Positions 1 through 8,607 of a stretch of 43,314 nt of DNA are shown here, piece after piece. The notes under the pieces are model-generated. The model saw only the letters and a list, made by a program, of their open reading frames with translations, was not told where the DNA came from and made no database searches. Each line of letters begins with the position of its first letter. Position 1 is the stretch's first letter. Source of the DNA: Acetobacteraceae bacterium UBA6159 (GTDB lineage: Bacteria > Pseudomonadota > Alphaproteobacteria > Acetobacterales > Acetobacteraceae); the NCBI GenBank assembly GCA_002422345.1, contig DIUL01000021.1, positions 1-43,314 of the forward strand, given 5' to 3'. A program made the position numbers and the translations under genes.

Positions 1-2974
1 CCTGCATCAGCACCAGGCCGTTGAGTGTCGCCACTCCCGACACGGCGATGAAACCCACAGCGGCCGACACGGAGAAAGGCATGTCACGCAGCAGCAGCGC
101 CAATGCACCTCCTACCAGCGCCAATGGCACGCAGACGAACACCAGTGCGGCTTCACGGATCGTGCCCAGTGCCATGTACAGCAGGGTTCCGATCAGCAGG
201 AACACGATCGGGACCACCAGCATTAGTCGTGCTTCTGCGCGTTGCAGGTTCTCGAACTGCCCTCCCCAGGTCATGTATACGCCTGCTGGAAGCGACACAT
301 CGGCCACCGCAGTCTGTGCCTCCCCGACGAACCCGCCCAGATCGCGGCCACGTACGTTTGCCTGTACCACGATCCTCCGGCTACCATTGTTTCGGCTGAT
401 CTGGTTAGGGCCTTCGCTGACTCCGATTTGCGCGACCGAGGAGAGCGGCACCACCGTACCGTCCGGCGCGACGATGGGCAGGGCAGCTAGCTGTGCCGGG
501 TCATTGCGCGCGTCCTCGTCAAACCGAATCACCACATCGAAGCGGCGATCGCCCTCAAAGATCTTGCCTGCCGAGGTGCCGCCGATGCCGGTCGCGACCG
601 CTTCGCTGACATCGGCAGCCGTCAAGCCGTACTGGGCGGCGGCGGCGTGATCGACCCGCACCGTGAGCGTCGGCAGTCCCGAGACCTGCTCCACGCGCAC
701 GTCGGCGGCACCCTCTACGCCACGCAGCGTGAGTGCGATCTGATCCGCAGCTCTCTGCATGATGTCGAAGTCGTCGCCGAAGACCATGACGGCCAGGTCG
801 GTACGCACGCCGGAAATCAGCTCGTTGAAACGCAGTTCGATGGGTTGACTGAACTCGAACGCATTGCCGATCTGGTTGCCGACGATGGACTCTAGTCGGC
901 TGATCAGCTCTTCCTTGTCCAGCGATTGGTCGGGCCATTCCGAGCGCGGCTTGAGCACGATCACGCTGTCGGAGATGTTGACCGGCATCGGATCGATGGC
1001 CGCTTCCGCCGTACCCGTGCGTGAGAAGATGGTCCTCACTTCCGGCTCACTCGTCAGCGCCCTCTCCAGGGCAAGCTGCATCGACAGCGATTGCTCAAGC
1101 GAAGCAGAAGGAACCCGCAGGGCCTGCATCGCGAGGTTGCCTTCGTCGAGCGTGGGCATGAACTCGCGACCCAGCGAGATGAAAGACATCAAACCGATCG
1201 CGAGCATGAGAACAGCGCCTGCAAATACGGTACGTGGCCGCGTGACCGCGATGCGGATGACCGGTTCTACCTTGCCGCGCACGTAACGGATGAGGCGAGT
1301 TTCATGCTCGCCATCATGTCCGTGTTCATGCTCATGTTCATGTTCTTGCTCCGGGGTATGTTCGGACTTGGTCTTGGGTTCTCGCACGAACAGCGCCGCC
1401 ATCGCCGGTACAAAGGTGAACGAAAGGATGAATGCGCCGACCAAGGCAAGCATGAGGGTCGCCGCCATGGGCTGGAAGGTCTTGCCCTCGACGCCTTCCA
1501 ACGTGAGGATCGGTGCGAATACCAGTAGGATGATGGTCTGGCCGAAGGCAGCGGGCCGCACCATTTTGCGCGCCGCCTGGATCGCCACGCCCAGCCGCTC
1601 GCCTGCGGACAATGCACGACCCAATTCGGCCCGCTTTTGGCCAAGCATAAGCAGCGTCGCCTCGATTACGATCACCGCACCATCGACGAGGATGCCGAAA
1701 TCGAGCGCGCCAAGGCTCATCAGGTTGCCGCTGATCCCGAAGCGGTTCATGCCGATCACTGCGAACAGGAATGACAACGGGATCACCAATGCGGTGATAG
1801 CCGCCGCGCGGAAGTTGCCCAGCAACAGGAACAGCACAGCGATGACCAGCAGCGCGCCTTCGGTCAGGTTCTTGGCGACCGTCTTGATCGTGGAATTCAC
1901 CAGCTCGCTGCGGTCGAGCACGGGTTCGGCCACGATGTCCGGCGGCAGGGAGCGATTGACTTCGACAAGGCGTTCGGCCGCGGCCTGCGCCACGGTGCGG
2001 CTATTGCCGTCGGCGATCATCAATGCAGTGCCAAGCACGGCTTCGTGTCCATCGCGCGAGGCGGCGCCCAGGCGCGGCGCCCGTCCCAGACCGACACTCG
2101 CCACATCCGAGACCCGGATGACGAAGCCGTCGCGATTGGCGACAGGCGCCTGCGCCAGATCGTCGACAGTCTGCGCAAGGGCATCGGTCCGAACGATCAG
2201 ACCCTCGCCAGCACGCTGGATGAATCCGGCACCCGCCTGGACGTTGGAACGTTCAAGCGCCTGCACGAGATCGCCTAGGCCGAGACCGTAGGCTGCAAGC
2301 CGTTCGGCATTCGGACGGATGGCGTATTCCTTGACGTAGCCACCGATGGTGTCGACGCCCGCGAGCCCGGGAGCCGAGCGCATCTGCGGTGCGATAATCC
2401 AGTCCTGCACTGTGCGCAGGTAGGTGGCACGCTCCTCTGGCGTGGTGAGGCGGTCGCCTTCCGGTGTCAGATACACCTCGTTGGCCTGCCAGCCCGGTTC
2501 ATTCGGTTGACCGACGTTCTCGGGATCGAGCGGCGTGAAATCCACCGTCCACATCAAGACTTCGCCCAGCCCGGTGGTTACCGGCGACATCATCGGCGTC
2601 ACCCCTTCGGGCAAATCCTCCAGCACTTCGCGCATACGTTCAGCCACTTGCTGGCGTGCGAAGTAAATGTCGGTCTGGTCGGTGAAGATGGCTGTGATCT
2701 GGGAGAATCCGTTGCGCGAGATCGAGCGCGTGCTGGTCAGACCCGGGATGCCGGCCAAGGCCGTTTCAAGTGGATAGGTGACCTGGCGTTCGATCTGACC
2801 GGGCGCGAGCGCTGGTGCGATGGTGTTGATCTGCACCTGGCGGTTGGTGATGTCCGGCACGGCATCAATGGGGAGCTTGGTGAGCTGGAACAGGCCATAG
2901 GCCGCGATGAGCGTCGCGACGAAGACCACGGCCCATCGGAAGCGGACCGCTGTTTCGATAATAAACTTGAACAT
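1..2974 (-). CDS. czcA: CzcA-type heavy-metal RND efflux pump, C-terminus cut by window edge
   Basis: Inner-membrane proton-driven RND pump of the heavy-metal efflux (HME) family, expected to export Zn/Co/Cd through CzcB and CzcC. About 991 codons are present of a usual 1030-1070, so the last segment lies beyond base 1. The protein begins MFKFIIETAVRFRW at the ATG complementary to 2972-2974. It has the periplasmic porter sequence starting PDITNRQVQIN. The TM4 motif DFGILVDGAVIVIE carries the Asp/Asp/Glu set typical of Zn/Co/Ni-type HME pumps, unlike the CusA-like pump at 9593-13033. A His/Glu-rich loop is encoded at about 1303-1365. It starts 11 bp after the czcB stop, so it is the last gene of czcI-C-B-A. 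Family is certain; the metal is inferred from the motif and from the His-rich partners. Confidence 0.93.
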   Translation of the reverse strand, partial: MFKFIIETAVRFRWAVVFVATLIAAYGLFQLTKLPIDAVPDITNRQVQINTIAPALAPGQIERQVTYPLETALAGIPGLTSTRSISRNGFSQITAIFTDQTDIYFARQQVAERMREVLEDLPEGVTPMMSPVTTGLGEVLMWTVDFTPLDPENVGQPNEPGWQANEVYLTPEGDRLTTPEERATYLRTVQDWIIAPQMRSAPGLAGVDTIGGYVKEYAIRPNAERLAAYGLGLGDLVQALERSNVQAGAGFIQRAGEGLIVRTDALAQTVDDLAQAPVANRDGFVIRVSDVASVGLGRAPRLGAASRDGHEAVLGTALMIADGNSRTVAQAAAERLVEVNRSLPPDIVAEPVLDRSELVNSTIKTVAKNLTEGALLVIAVLFLLLGNFRAAAITALVIPLSFLFAVIGMNRFGISGNLMSLGALDFGILVDGAVIVIEATLLMLGQKRAELGRALSAGERLGVAIQAARKMVRPAAFGQTIILLVFAPILTLEGVEGKTFQPMAATLMLALVGAFILSFTFVPAMAALFVREPKTKSEHTPEQEHEHEHEHGHDGEHETRLIRYVRGKVEPVIRIAVTRPRTVFAGAVLMLAIGLMSFISLGREFMPTLDEGNLAMQALRVPSASLEQSLSMQLALERALTSEPEVRTIFSRTGTAEAAIDPMPVNISDSVIVLKPRSEWPDQSLDKEELISRLESIVGNQIGNAFEFSQPIELRFNELISGVRTDLAVMVFGDDFDIMQRAADQIALTLRGVEGAADVRVEQVSGLPTLTVRVDHAAAAQYGLTAADVSEAVATGIGGTSAGKIFEGDRRFDVVIRFDEDARNDPAQLAALPIVAPDGTVVPLSSVAQIGVSEGPNQISRNNGSRRIVVQANVRGRDLGGFVGEAQTAVADVSLPAGVYMTWGGQFENLQRAEARLMLVVPIVFLLIGTLLYMALGTIREAALVFVCVPLALVGGALALLLRDMPFSVSAAVGFIAVSGVATLNGLVLMQ

Positions 2975-2985
2975 ATGGGTAATCC

Positions 2986-4176
2986 TCAGTGGCCGTGCTC
3001 GGCCTCGCCCTTGGCGAGTTCGGCTTTCAGCAGGAATGCATTCGTGCTGGCAATGCGTTCCTCGCCAGACAGCCCGTTGAGGATCTCGATGTACCCGCCC
3101 GCGCGCCGGCCCGCGAGCACCGGCGTGACGCGAAAGCCGTTGTCCTCGGCTACGAAGACTACCGATCGACCCTCCACGGTTTGAACGGCGTCGGCGGGGA
3201 CGATCAATCCACCTTCCTGATCGTTCGTGACGACAGTTCCGGTCACAGGAGACCCGGCAGGTGGTAGGGCGCTTGAGGTCGATCGCGCGCGAATGACGGC
3301 TGCACCGCTTTGCTCACGCGCATTGGCGGCTACGCCCACGACCACGGCTTCGAAGCTGTCGGAAGGGCCTGTGACTTGGAGGCGAGTTCCAGCGGTTACT
3401 TCGGAGGCCAACGCGGGAGGGGCGCTGAACACCAGCTCCACTCGGGCCGGATCGGAAATCTCTGCGACGGTGCCACCTGATGCGACGAAACCACCTGCCG
3501 TGATACTGACCGCGCTGACTACACCCGCGATTGGGCTGACAACACTGAGGCGCCCCGAGGCATCCGGTGAGCCACCCGCCGCAACCTTCGCTTGTGCTGC
3601 CCTTGCCGCCGCATCGGCGGCGAGTGATCGGGCGCGGGAGGTCTCCATGTCCTGACGAGCGACAATCCCCTGTTCGAGGAGATTCAAGTCGCGCTGATAA
3701 ACAAGGTGCGCAGCTTCTGCCTCGGCAACGGCGGCATCGGCGTTTGCACGCAATGCAGCTGCATCACCACTGACCATGACCGCCAGGAGCTGACCGGCTT
3801 CCACCGATGAGCCTGGAGCGACGTGTATTTCCTCGACCCTTCCGTCCGTGACCGCCGCCACGACTGCCCGAGCACCCACCGAAGGCTCGACTCGGCCTGA
3901 CAGTCGATACTCGGCACCGCCGCCGCCGCGGCCCACGCTCGCGATGCTGATACCCGACGCTGCGATTTGCCTCGCTGTCAATGTGACGACGCCTTCCTCG
4001 GATGGCGCATTCTCGTGCTGGTCCTGATGGTCAGAATCATTGTGAGTGGCGTGCTCATCATCCTCGACATGAGCAGCGGGCTCCGAAAGGGGGATGAGCT
4101 GGGCAAAGCCGAAGCCGGTAGCAAAGGCAACAAGTAGGGCTGCTCCACAGAGGAGCCGGATATTTTTGGATGTCAT
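2986..4176 (-). CDS. czcB: CzcB-like periplasmic membrane-fusion protein (HlyD/RND adaptor)
   Basis: Periplasmic adaptor joining CzcA to CzcC. The start is the ATG complementary to 4174-4176 (MTSKNIRLLCGAALLVAF), because a GAGGAAG ribosome site lies about 6 bases upstream; the open frame extends further up into czcC. An N-terminal membrane anchor/signal (residues about 5-27) is followed by a His/Asp-rich stretch (HVEDDEHATHNDSDHQ) likely to bind zinc. A barrel-sandwich and alpha-hairpin region follows (VAPGSSVEAGQLLAVMVSGD, then an Ala-rich helix), then beta-barrel segments. About 396 residues, normal for the family. Its Shine-Dalgarno lies at the very end of czcC, implying coupled translation. 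Confidence 0.92.
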   Translation of the reverse strand: MTSKNIRLLCGAALLVAFATGFGFAQLIPLSEPAAHVEDDEHATHNDSDHQDQHENAPSEEGVVTLTARQIAASGISIASVGRGGGGAEYRLSGRVEPSVGARAVVAAVTDGRVEEIHVAPGSSVEAGQLLAVMVSGDAAALRANADAAVAEAEAAHLVYQRDLNLLEQGIVARQDMETSRARSLAADAAARAAQAKVAAGGSPDASGRLSVVSPIAGVVSAVSITAGGFVASGGTVAEISDPARVELVFSAPPALASEVTAGTRLQVTGPSDSFEAVVVGVAANAREQSGAAVIRARSTSSALPPAGSPVTGTVVTNDQEGGLIVPADAVQTVEGRSVVFVAEDNGFRVTPVLAGRRAGGYIEILNGLSGEERIASTNAFLLKAELAKGEAEHGH

Positions 4177-4186
4177 TGATGCTTCC

Positions 4187-5425
4187 TCAAAATGGGGTGC
4201 GGCCATCAAGGCGCGCGAGTTCGACTTCTGCACGGACGCGCGCCAGGCGTGCCATCACGGCGGCATTGCGTGCGGCGATCAGCGCAGACCGTATGCTGCG
4301 CAGCTCCAGCTGTGAGATGCGCCCGGCATCGAAGCCAGTGCGTGCAAGGCGGTAAGCTTCGTCAGCAGCAGCGACGCCGTTATCGGCAGCTCGTGTACGG
4401 GTGATCGATGCATTGAGGCGGGCTTGTGCAGCGCTGCGATCTGCTTGGGCCTCCAGTTTTAAACCGGCCAGCCGCGCCTCGGCAGCTCGCTGCTCGGCAC
4501 GCGCTGCGCTGATAGCGCCCTTATTCCTATCGAACAGCGGAACAGATACGCTGATGCCGAACGAAAGCGCCTGGGAGTCGTATTCTTGGAATCGCCGAAC
4601 ACCGAGCGATGCGGTCACGTCGGGACGAGCACGCAATCGTTCCACGGTTACGGATTGACCCGCCGCATTCAGTTCGGCCTCGGCAATCTGAACGGCCAAG
4701 GGATTGTGTACGTCCAATGCGAAGGGGTTGGGTGCGCGAGCTAGCAGGCTGGTTTCAATGGATGTGACTGGCTCGCTTAGCATCGCCACTGCGGCGAGGC
4801 GTGCGAAAGCGGCATCTCGGTTTGCTCGTGTTTCGTCCACGATGGCGCGAGCCGACTCCACCTCGCTTTCGGCTTGGATGCCGCGAAGCGCAGGCTCACG
4901 ACCTTCTTCTACGAGAACCATCAACGCACTTGCATCCGCCTGCGTCAGTGATAACGCCTCGACGGATAACTCATACTGCAAGGAAGCGGCTTCCGCCTCG
5001 GCATAGATCAGCGCCAAGCGGCCTGCCACCGCCCATCGCGATTGATCGCGGCGCAGAGCTGCCGCTTCGGCTTCCGCCCGCGCAGCATCGATACGTGCAC
5101 CTCGCTGTCCCCACAACTCGAGAGGTTGGCTGATAGAGAACGTGGACTCCGCGGCGTCATAGCCAGAAAATGGCGTGTCACCATAGATGTTCTCGGCCTC
5201 CAGGCTGACAGAAGGATTAGGTAATGCACGGGCCTGATGCGCGCGCGCGTTGGCGGCGTCGAGCAACGCTTCGGCTTCAAGTGTCGCCGGGGTCTGATCG
5301 AGATTCTCGACCAGCGTTTCATAGGACGGGGCTGGCGCGGCCCGTGCTGGCGATGCCAGCGTGAGTGTTATTGCGACCGCGGCGAAGCCAACCGCGTATA
5401 ACGGTCGGCCGAACGACATAGACAT
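4187..5425 (-). CDS. czcC: CzcC-like outer-membrane efflux factor (TolC family)
   Basis: Outer-membrane channel of the czc pump, 412 residues. It starts MSMSFGRPLYAVGFAAVAITLTLASPARA, a clear signal peptide. Two OEP-type repeats follow, with long Ala/Arg/Glu-rich helices (for example AARAEAEAAALRRDQ and AARAEQRAAEARLAGL), as expected for the periplasmic tunnel. The first ATG is chosen because a GGGAG site sits about 6 bases upstream; the internal Met at residue 3 is an alternative. It is second in the czcI-C-B-A order, and its stop overlaps the czcB ribosome-binding region. Family is certain; the gene name rests on operon context. Confidence 0.9.
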   Translation of the reverse strand: MSMSFGRPLYAVGFAAVAITLTLASPARAAPAPSYETLVENLDQTPATLEAEALLDAANARAHQARALPNPSVSLEAENIYGDTPFSGYDAAESTFSISQPLELWGQRGARIDAARAEAEAAALRRDQSRWAVAGRLALIYAEAEAASLQYELSVEALSLTQADASALMVLVEEGREPALRGIQAESEVESARAIVDETRANRDAAFARLAAVAMLSEPVTSIETSLLARAPNPFALDVHNPLAVQIAEAELNAAGQSVTVERLRARPDVTASLGVRRFQEYDSQALSFGISVSVPLFDRNKGAISAARAEQRAAEARLAGLKLEAQADRSAAQARLNASITRTRAADNGVAAADEAYRLARTGFDAGRISQLELRSIRSALIAARNAAVMARLARVRAEVELARLDGRTPF

Positions 5426-5488
5426 GAAAAACTCCCAAAGCTAAACGAGTAGACGAAACGATCGTGCAAGGAGCACGGCCCGGATTCG

Positions 5489-5836
5489 TCAGGCTTTGGG
5501 GGGGCGCCTCAATCCATCAGGCGTGTGTGACGCGATAGCATCATTAGCTGGCTGTTGATGCGTTAGGTGAAGGGAGGCGGCTTTAGGTGCAAAAGGCGGA
5601 GGAACGTGAGCTTGTGTATGGTGGCAATGTCCGTGACTGCAGGCGTCATGTTCATAGTCGGCCCCGGAACCTTTGTTGCTCCGGCTGTCGCCATCGTCAT
5701 CGTGCAAATCAACATACGAATGCGTATCAACACTCTCAGATGCGCACAAGACCGCATCGGCCATAGGAATGACCACAAACGTTGCAAGAAGCAACGCCAT
5801 CACCGCCAGCCTATGTCCAAGTAAAATGCGCACCAT
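5489..5836 (-). CDS. Small His-rich periplasmic protein, CzcI-like
   Basis: About 115 residues. The chosen ATG gives MVRILLGHRLAVMALLLATF, a good signal peptide. An upstream TTG at 5884 would add 16 residues and has an AAGG site about 7 bases before it, so the start is uncertain. The mature part is short and metal-ligand-rich: HSYVDLHDDDGDSRS and then HDACSHGHCHHTQAH. The tail ends in Pro/Lys (GLRRPPKA). Small His-rich exported proteins preceding czcC are called CzcI in other bacteria and have been proposed to modulate czc expression. Similarity here is by position, length and composition, not by a domain I can verify. It could also be a zinc buffer for the pump. Confidence 0.62.
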   Translation of the reverse strand: MVRILLGHRLAVMALLLATFVVIPMADAVLCASESVDTHSYVDLHDDDGDSRSNKGSGADYEHDACSHGHCHHTQAHVPPPFAPKAASLHLTHQQPANDAIASHTPDGLRRPPKA

Positions 5837-6208
5837 CGCAATACGATACTGGGAAAGGGCTAACTTTGCAATAATGCGAGCCAAGTTGTCGCCTTGATCG
5901 AGCCATGCGGACGGCTGAAGCGAAGACCTGTGATTGGATTATACCCAACGCCATGCATCGTTCTAATGGGGCATTCTTATTGAGGGGCTTTGATACTTCT
6001 TAATTGTGGTCACAGCAGCAAGGCGGAAGACTAGATCGAGATGCCGCTCGGTATGACCCAGTAAAGCGACACCCTACAGGTTCAGCTATTAGACGGGGAA
6101 GAGGTTGCGTGTTATTATCACCCGGATACGAAGCTGTCGTGGGGCCTTCGCTGCCGCATCGCATCTTCCTGGTTAACTAAGCCTCGGTCTGCTATGACTC
6201 GTACCGCT
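5837..6208. other. Intergenic stretch upstream of czcI-like gene
   Basis: About 370 bases with no gene I can support. It should hold the promoter of the minus-strand czcI-CBA operon, but I could not pick a convincing -35/-10 pair or a MerR-type dyad. A short plus frame (about 6096-6240) reads as protein-like for some 45 codons but lacks a start codon and a ribosome site. It may be a gene remnant. Base composition is less GC-rich than the flanking genes. Confidence 0.4.
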
Positions 6209-6361
6209 TCAATCAATATTGCTCAATGGTGGCGCTTCCAGTAGGAAGCGGCATGTCGTTGCGGCCTCGACCCGCACCTTGCCGCCGTATCGGTGGGCAA
6301 GATTCAGCAGATGACTCTCCGGCACGGCGGCTCCAAGACTCAGGAGATTGCCCGGTGCCAT
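6209..6361 (-). CDS. 50-residue hypothetical ORF with a strong Shine-Dalgarno
   Basis: I do not recognise this protein. The minus-strand ATG complementary to 6359-6361 is preceded by AAGGAGG at 6 bases, which is what makes the ORF worth recording. The product starts MAPGNLLSLGAAVPESHLLN and continues AHRYGGKVRVEAATTCRFL, ending PPLSNID. It has no signal peptide or membrane segment. It is weakly reminiscent of the end of a larger domain, so it may be a remnant that kept a good initiation site by chance. It lies in the low-coding junction between the czc operon and the copper operon. Confidence 0.4.
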   Translation of the reverse strand: MAPGNLLSLGAAVPESHLLNLAHRYGGKVRVEAATTCRFLLEAPPLSNID

Positions 6362-6570
6362 TAAAAACCTCCTTTATCGACACCTTGCGCGCGGCATCGT
6401 GGGGCGCGGTCGTGCGCGCAGTTAAGGGGTGGTCGGCTCGGGCGGCTTATTGCAAGTTCTTGCGGGTAGCTGTGTCGCAGCCAAGCACAAGCACAGTAGT
6501 GCCTTCCATGCCCACTTTTCCCTATCAGGACTGGTTTTCGGCGATCGTTCTGCTGAAATCTACTGCTGAT

Positions 6571-6649
6571 GTGTATAATGAAGTGTATAACAGCCATGGT
6601 TTTAAGATAGAAAATACCGTTAAAACAAGAGGTTATCATGGCTAAGCTG
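6571..6649 (+). promoter_or_regulatory. Orphan AT-rich promoter-like region with direct repeat and start site
   Basis: GTGTATAA occurs twice (6571-6578 and 6583-6590), separated by TGAA. The first copy contains a perfect TATAAT -10 box at 6574-6579. Further on, AAGAGGT precedes ATGGCTAAG (6638) by about 5 bases. This looks like the intact 5' end of a plus-strand gene (start MAKLL) whose body was lost: from about 6660 the sequence is the antisense of the truncated outer-membrane-factor gene. No good -35 box is visible 17 bp upstream. Confidence 0.4.
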
Positions 6650-7168
6650 CTAATGATCGATTTCACGGACATCTTGCCAGAGCTTACGGTTGGCCTCGTT
6701 GACTTGGAGGGCAGCATGCACCAGGTACCAGTCGGCAAATGCAGCTTTCGCCAGCTCAGTCAGATCGAGACGGGTGTTCGGGATAGATTGCTTGATCGCA
6801 CGCGCTTTGAACCGCGCGATTTCTTCGCGCAAGCCGCGTTTCCCGGGCCACGGCAGACGCTGGGAGAGCTCGATCCCGACGCCTGGATCCATTTCGGCTT
6901 TGCCAAAGGTCCTGGGCGCCACCATGGTGGACAGCATGGGGTCGTCGAGCGCGCCGGCGGGCACGATCTCCGATTCGGCGGCCTGCCAAGCCCACTGCGC
7001 GGCGGGAAGCAGTGGGTTGTCTTGCAGCACTGCGTCGACGAGGGCTTCCGGACGCAAGGTCTTTGCGCTCGCTAACGGGTCGATCTGTGCCCATACGAAA
7101 GCGGGTACAAAGCTAAGCGAGAAGAGTGCGGCCGCGACGAGCCGCTGCATGCGCGCTAGATTTCGCAT
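6650..7168 (-). pseudogene. Truncated TolC-family outer-membrane factor, N-terminal part only
   Basis: Reads as the first ~170 residues of a CusC/TolC-like outer-membrane factor. It has a signal peptide (MRNLARMQRLVAAALFSLSF), the N-terminal motif DNPLLPAAQWAWQAAESEI, the segment DDPMLSTMVAPRTFG and the channel motif LSQRLPWPGKRGL, and it ends in the first long helix (WYLVHAALQVNEANRKLW). Full-length relatives have 400 or more residues. The end REIDH-stop is probably non-native and marks a deletion or recombination junction near 6655-6665. The ATG complementary to 7166-7168 has GGAGG 7 bases upstream. It is the last gene of the DUF411-copCD operon, so a copper-related role is inferred. It can hardly form a channel in this state. 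Confidence 0.8.
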
Positions 7169-7245
7169 AGGAAGCCTCCGGTCTTCATGATCCATAGCAT
7201 GCTGAACAGCCGCACGAAGGTTCTGGTCCATCTGTTGTCAGCCAT
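7156..7245 (-). CDS. 29-residue overlapping ORF between copD and the OMF gene
   Basis: The ATG complementary to 7243-7245 lies inside the last codons of copD (overlap of 8 bases with its stop). The ORF ends 12 bases inside the downstream truncated OMF gene. The product begins MADNRWTRTFVRLFSMLWIM and continues KTGGFLCEI: a short basic N-terminus followed by a hydrophobic segment, as in small membrane proteins. The arrangement would couple translation copD to small ORF to OMF. I do not know a family for it. It may be a true micropeptide or only a coupling device. Confidence 0.38.
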   Translation of the reverse strand: MADNRWTRTFVRLFSMLWIMKTGGFLCEI

Positions 7246-8182
7246 GAGGGCTGAGGGTGCCGAGTACCGCTACGCTTACCAGAATCAGGAGCGCGATCGC
7301 CGCCTCGATGGTCACACTCAGTCGCAGGTGCTGTGCAGAGTGCGAAGGGACGCCGGTATGGATGTCACGTTCGAGCCGGGGCACCAACCACCAGCGATGC
7401 AGAGCGGCGAGGCCCAGCATCGCAGCGAATAGCGTCAGCTTGAGCAGCATCAGGTTGCCGTGCCGGCTGTGTAACAGCGGTGCGATGGACCAGCCGACCA
7501 GGTCCCCGTAGTGAAAGATGCCGGTCACCACCAGGACACCGACAAAGACGGCGCCTGGGCGCGAAAAGGTGTGCAGTGCCCGCCACAGCATGCGCAAGCC
7601 CTCACCCGCGGCGGGCTTGCCGTGTCGAACGAACAGAATCAGCAATGCGAAGATGGCCCCGATCCAGCCGCCGGCAGCGAGCAGGTGCGCCATACCAGCC
7701 ACCAGCCGCACCGTACCACTTACACCCTCGCCACTGGCAGCGTGTCCGTTCCACGCCAGGCTGACCAGCGCCACGCCGGCCAGCAAGGTCACTCGCCGAA
7801 TGGGGAATGGGCGCTCGGCGCGCTGCGACTGCCAGCCCAGTACAGCAAGCAGCAGAACCAGCAGGAATGCTCGCGTCAGCCCGGCGCGCCCAGCGGGGAT
7901 GTCGAACAGATACCAGGCCAAGTCGTCCCGTGCTAGATCGGAAACCGCGACCCCCATGATGCCAGCCGTGCTGCGCGCAATCTCAATGCCCACCAGCGCT
8001 AAGCCGAGCACCCCACAGATCAGGAGCCCCTGGGTCAAGGCCCATCTGGGCAGGGGGGGGTGCTTATCGCCGCTGATCGTTGAGGCAGCCGGACCGTACC
8101 ACGCGAATAGCGGTAATCCGAACAGCAGCATCAAGTCCAGGTACTGCATGAACCGAAGCGTGTAGTCGGGAAGACTGGACAT
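7238..8182 (-). CDS. copD: CopD-family inner-membrane copper protein
   Basis: 314 residues with about eight hydrophobic segments, the size and topology of CopD/PcoD. Membrane segments can be followed from YLDLMLLFGLPLFAWYG through GLLICGVLGLALVGIEIA to the last, ALLILVSVAVLGTLSPHG. The middle segment WNGHAASG and the helix MAHLLAAGGWIGAIFALL carry the His/Trp/Gly residues characteristic of the family. CopD acts in the inner membrane, with CopC, in periplasmic-to-cytoplasmic copper handling. It starts 15 bases after the copC stop and is co-oriented with copC, the HMA gene and DUF411. Confidence in family is high. Confidence 0.9.
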   Translation of the reverse strand: MSSLPDYTLRFMQYLDLMLLFGLPLFAWYGPAASTISGDKHPPLPRWALTQGLLICGVLGLALVGIEIARSTAGIMGVAVSDLARDDLAWYLFDIPAGRAGLTRAFLLVLLLAVLGWQSQRAERPFPIRRVTLLAGVALVSLAWNGHAASGEGVSGTVRLVAGMAHLLAAGGWIGAIFALLILFVRHGKPAAGEGLRMLWRALHTFSRPGAVFVGVLVVTGIFHYGDLVGWSIAPLLHSRHGNLMLLKLTLFAAMLGLAALHRWWLVPRLERDIHTGVPSHSAQHLRLSVTIEAAIALLILVSVAVLGTLSPHG

Positions 8183-8197
8183 GATGTTGGCGCCCGC

Positions 8198-8590
8198 TCA
8201 TTTGATGGTGAAGCTGTATTCGCCAGTCATCGGATGGTTGTCATCACCGACGGCGCGCCATTGCACCTGGTAAACGCCTACGCCGAGGGGACTATGCAAC
8301 GTAGCGCGTAGCGTCTTGCCGTCGTTGATGAGGTCAACGTCGATGTGCTCGATTTTCTCTGCGAACCCGCCGTCCTTTATGACGCTCAGCTCCAAGCGCG
8401 AGGCGCGAAGTACAAGCTGTTCACTGAAGACGAGATCGATCTGCTGCGGTGTCGTGACAACAGCATCGGCCGTCGGTGTGGATTTGACGAGGGAGATATG
8501 GGCCTGAGCGACCGATGTGATCAGCAAGCCGGTCGCAAGACAGGCACCAACAATCAGAGAGCGAAATTGGGTAGTACGGTTCATGTGCAT
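8198..8590 (-). CDS. copC: CopC periplasmic copper-binding protein
   Basis: 130 residues. The signal peptide (MHMNRTTQFRSLIVGACLAT, cleaved after VAQA) leaves a mature N-terminus HISLVKSTPTADAVV. The N-terminal His is the classic Cu(II) ligand, and DDNHPMTGEYSF near the C-terminus supplies the other Asp/His ligands. There is no Met-rich loop, so it looks like the Cu(II)-only type of CopC. The beta-sandwich features VFSEQLVL and GVYQVQWRAVG are visible. The start at 8590 has GAGGTG 4-5 bases upstream; the second Met two codons later is an alternative. It binds periplasmic copper and hands it to CopD. Confidence 0.93.
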   Translation of the reverse strand: MHMNRTTQFRSLIVGACLATGLLITSVAQAHISLVKSTPTADAVVTTPQQIDLVFSEQLVLRASRLELSVIKDGGFAEKIEHIDVDLINDGKTLRATLHSPLGVGVYQVQWRAVGDDNHPMTGEYSFTIK

Positions 8591-8607
8591 TACACCTCTT
8601 CATATGT

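Noticed and set aside
6226..6645. 139-codon plus-strand frame in the czc/cop junction
   Set aside because: No ribosome site, no recognisable domain, and codon composition unlike the neighbouring genes; it also crosses the better-supported 50-residue minus ORF.
6638..7075. 145-codon plus-strand frame starting MAKLL
   Set aside because: Only the first few codons sit behind a real-looking start; from about 6660 the frame is antisense of the truncated outer-membrane factor.
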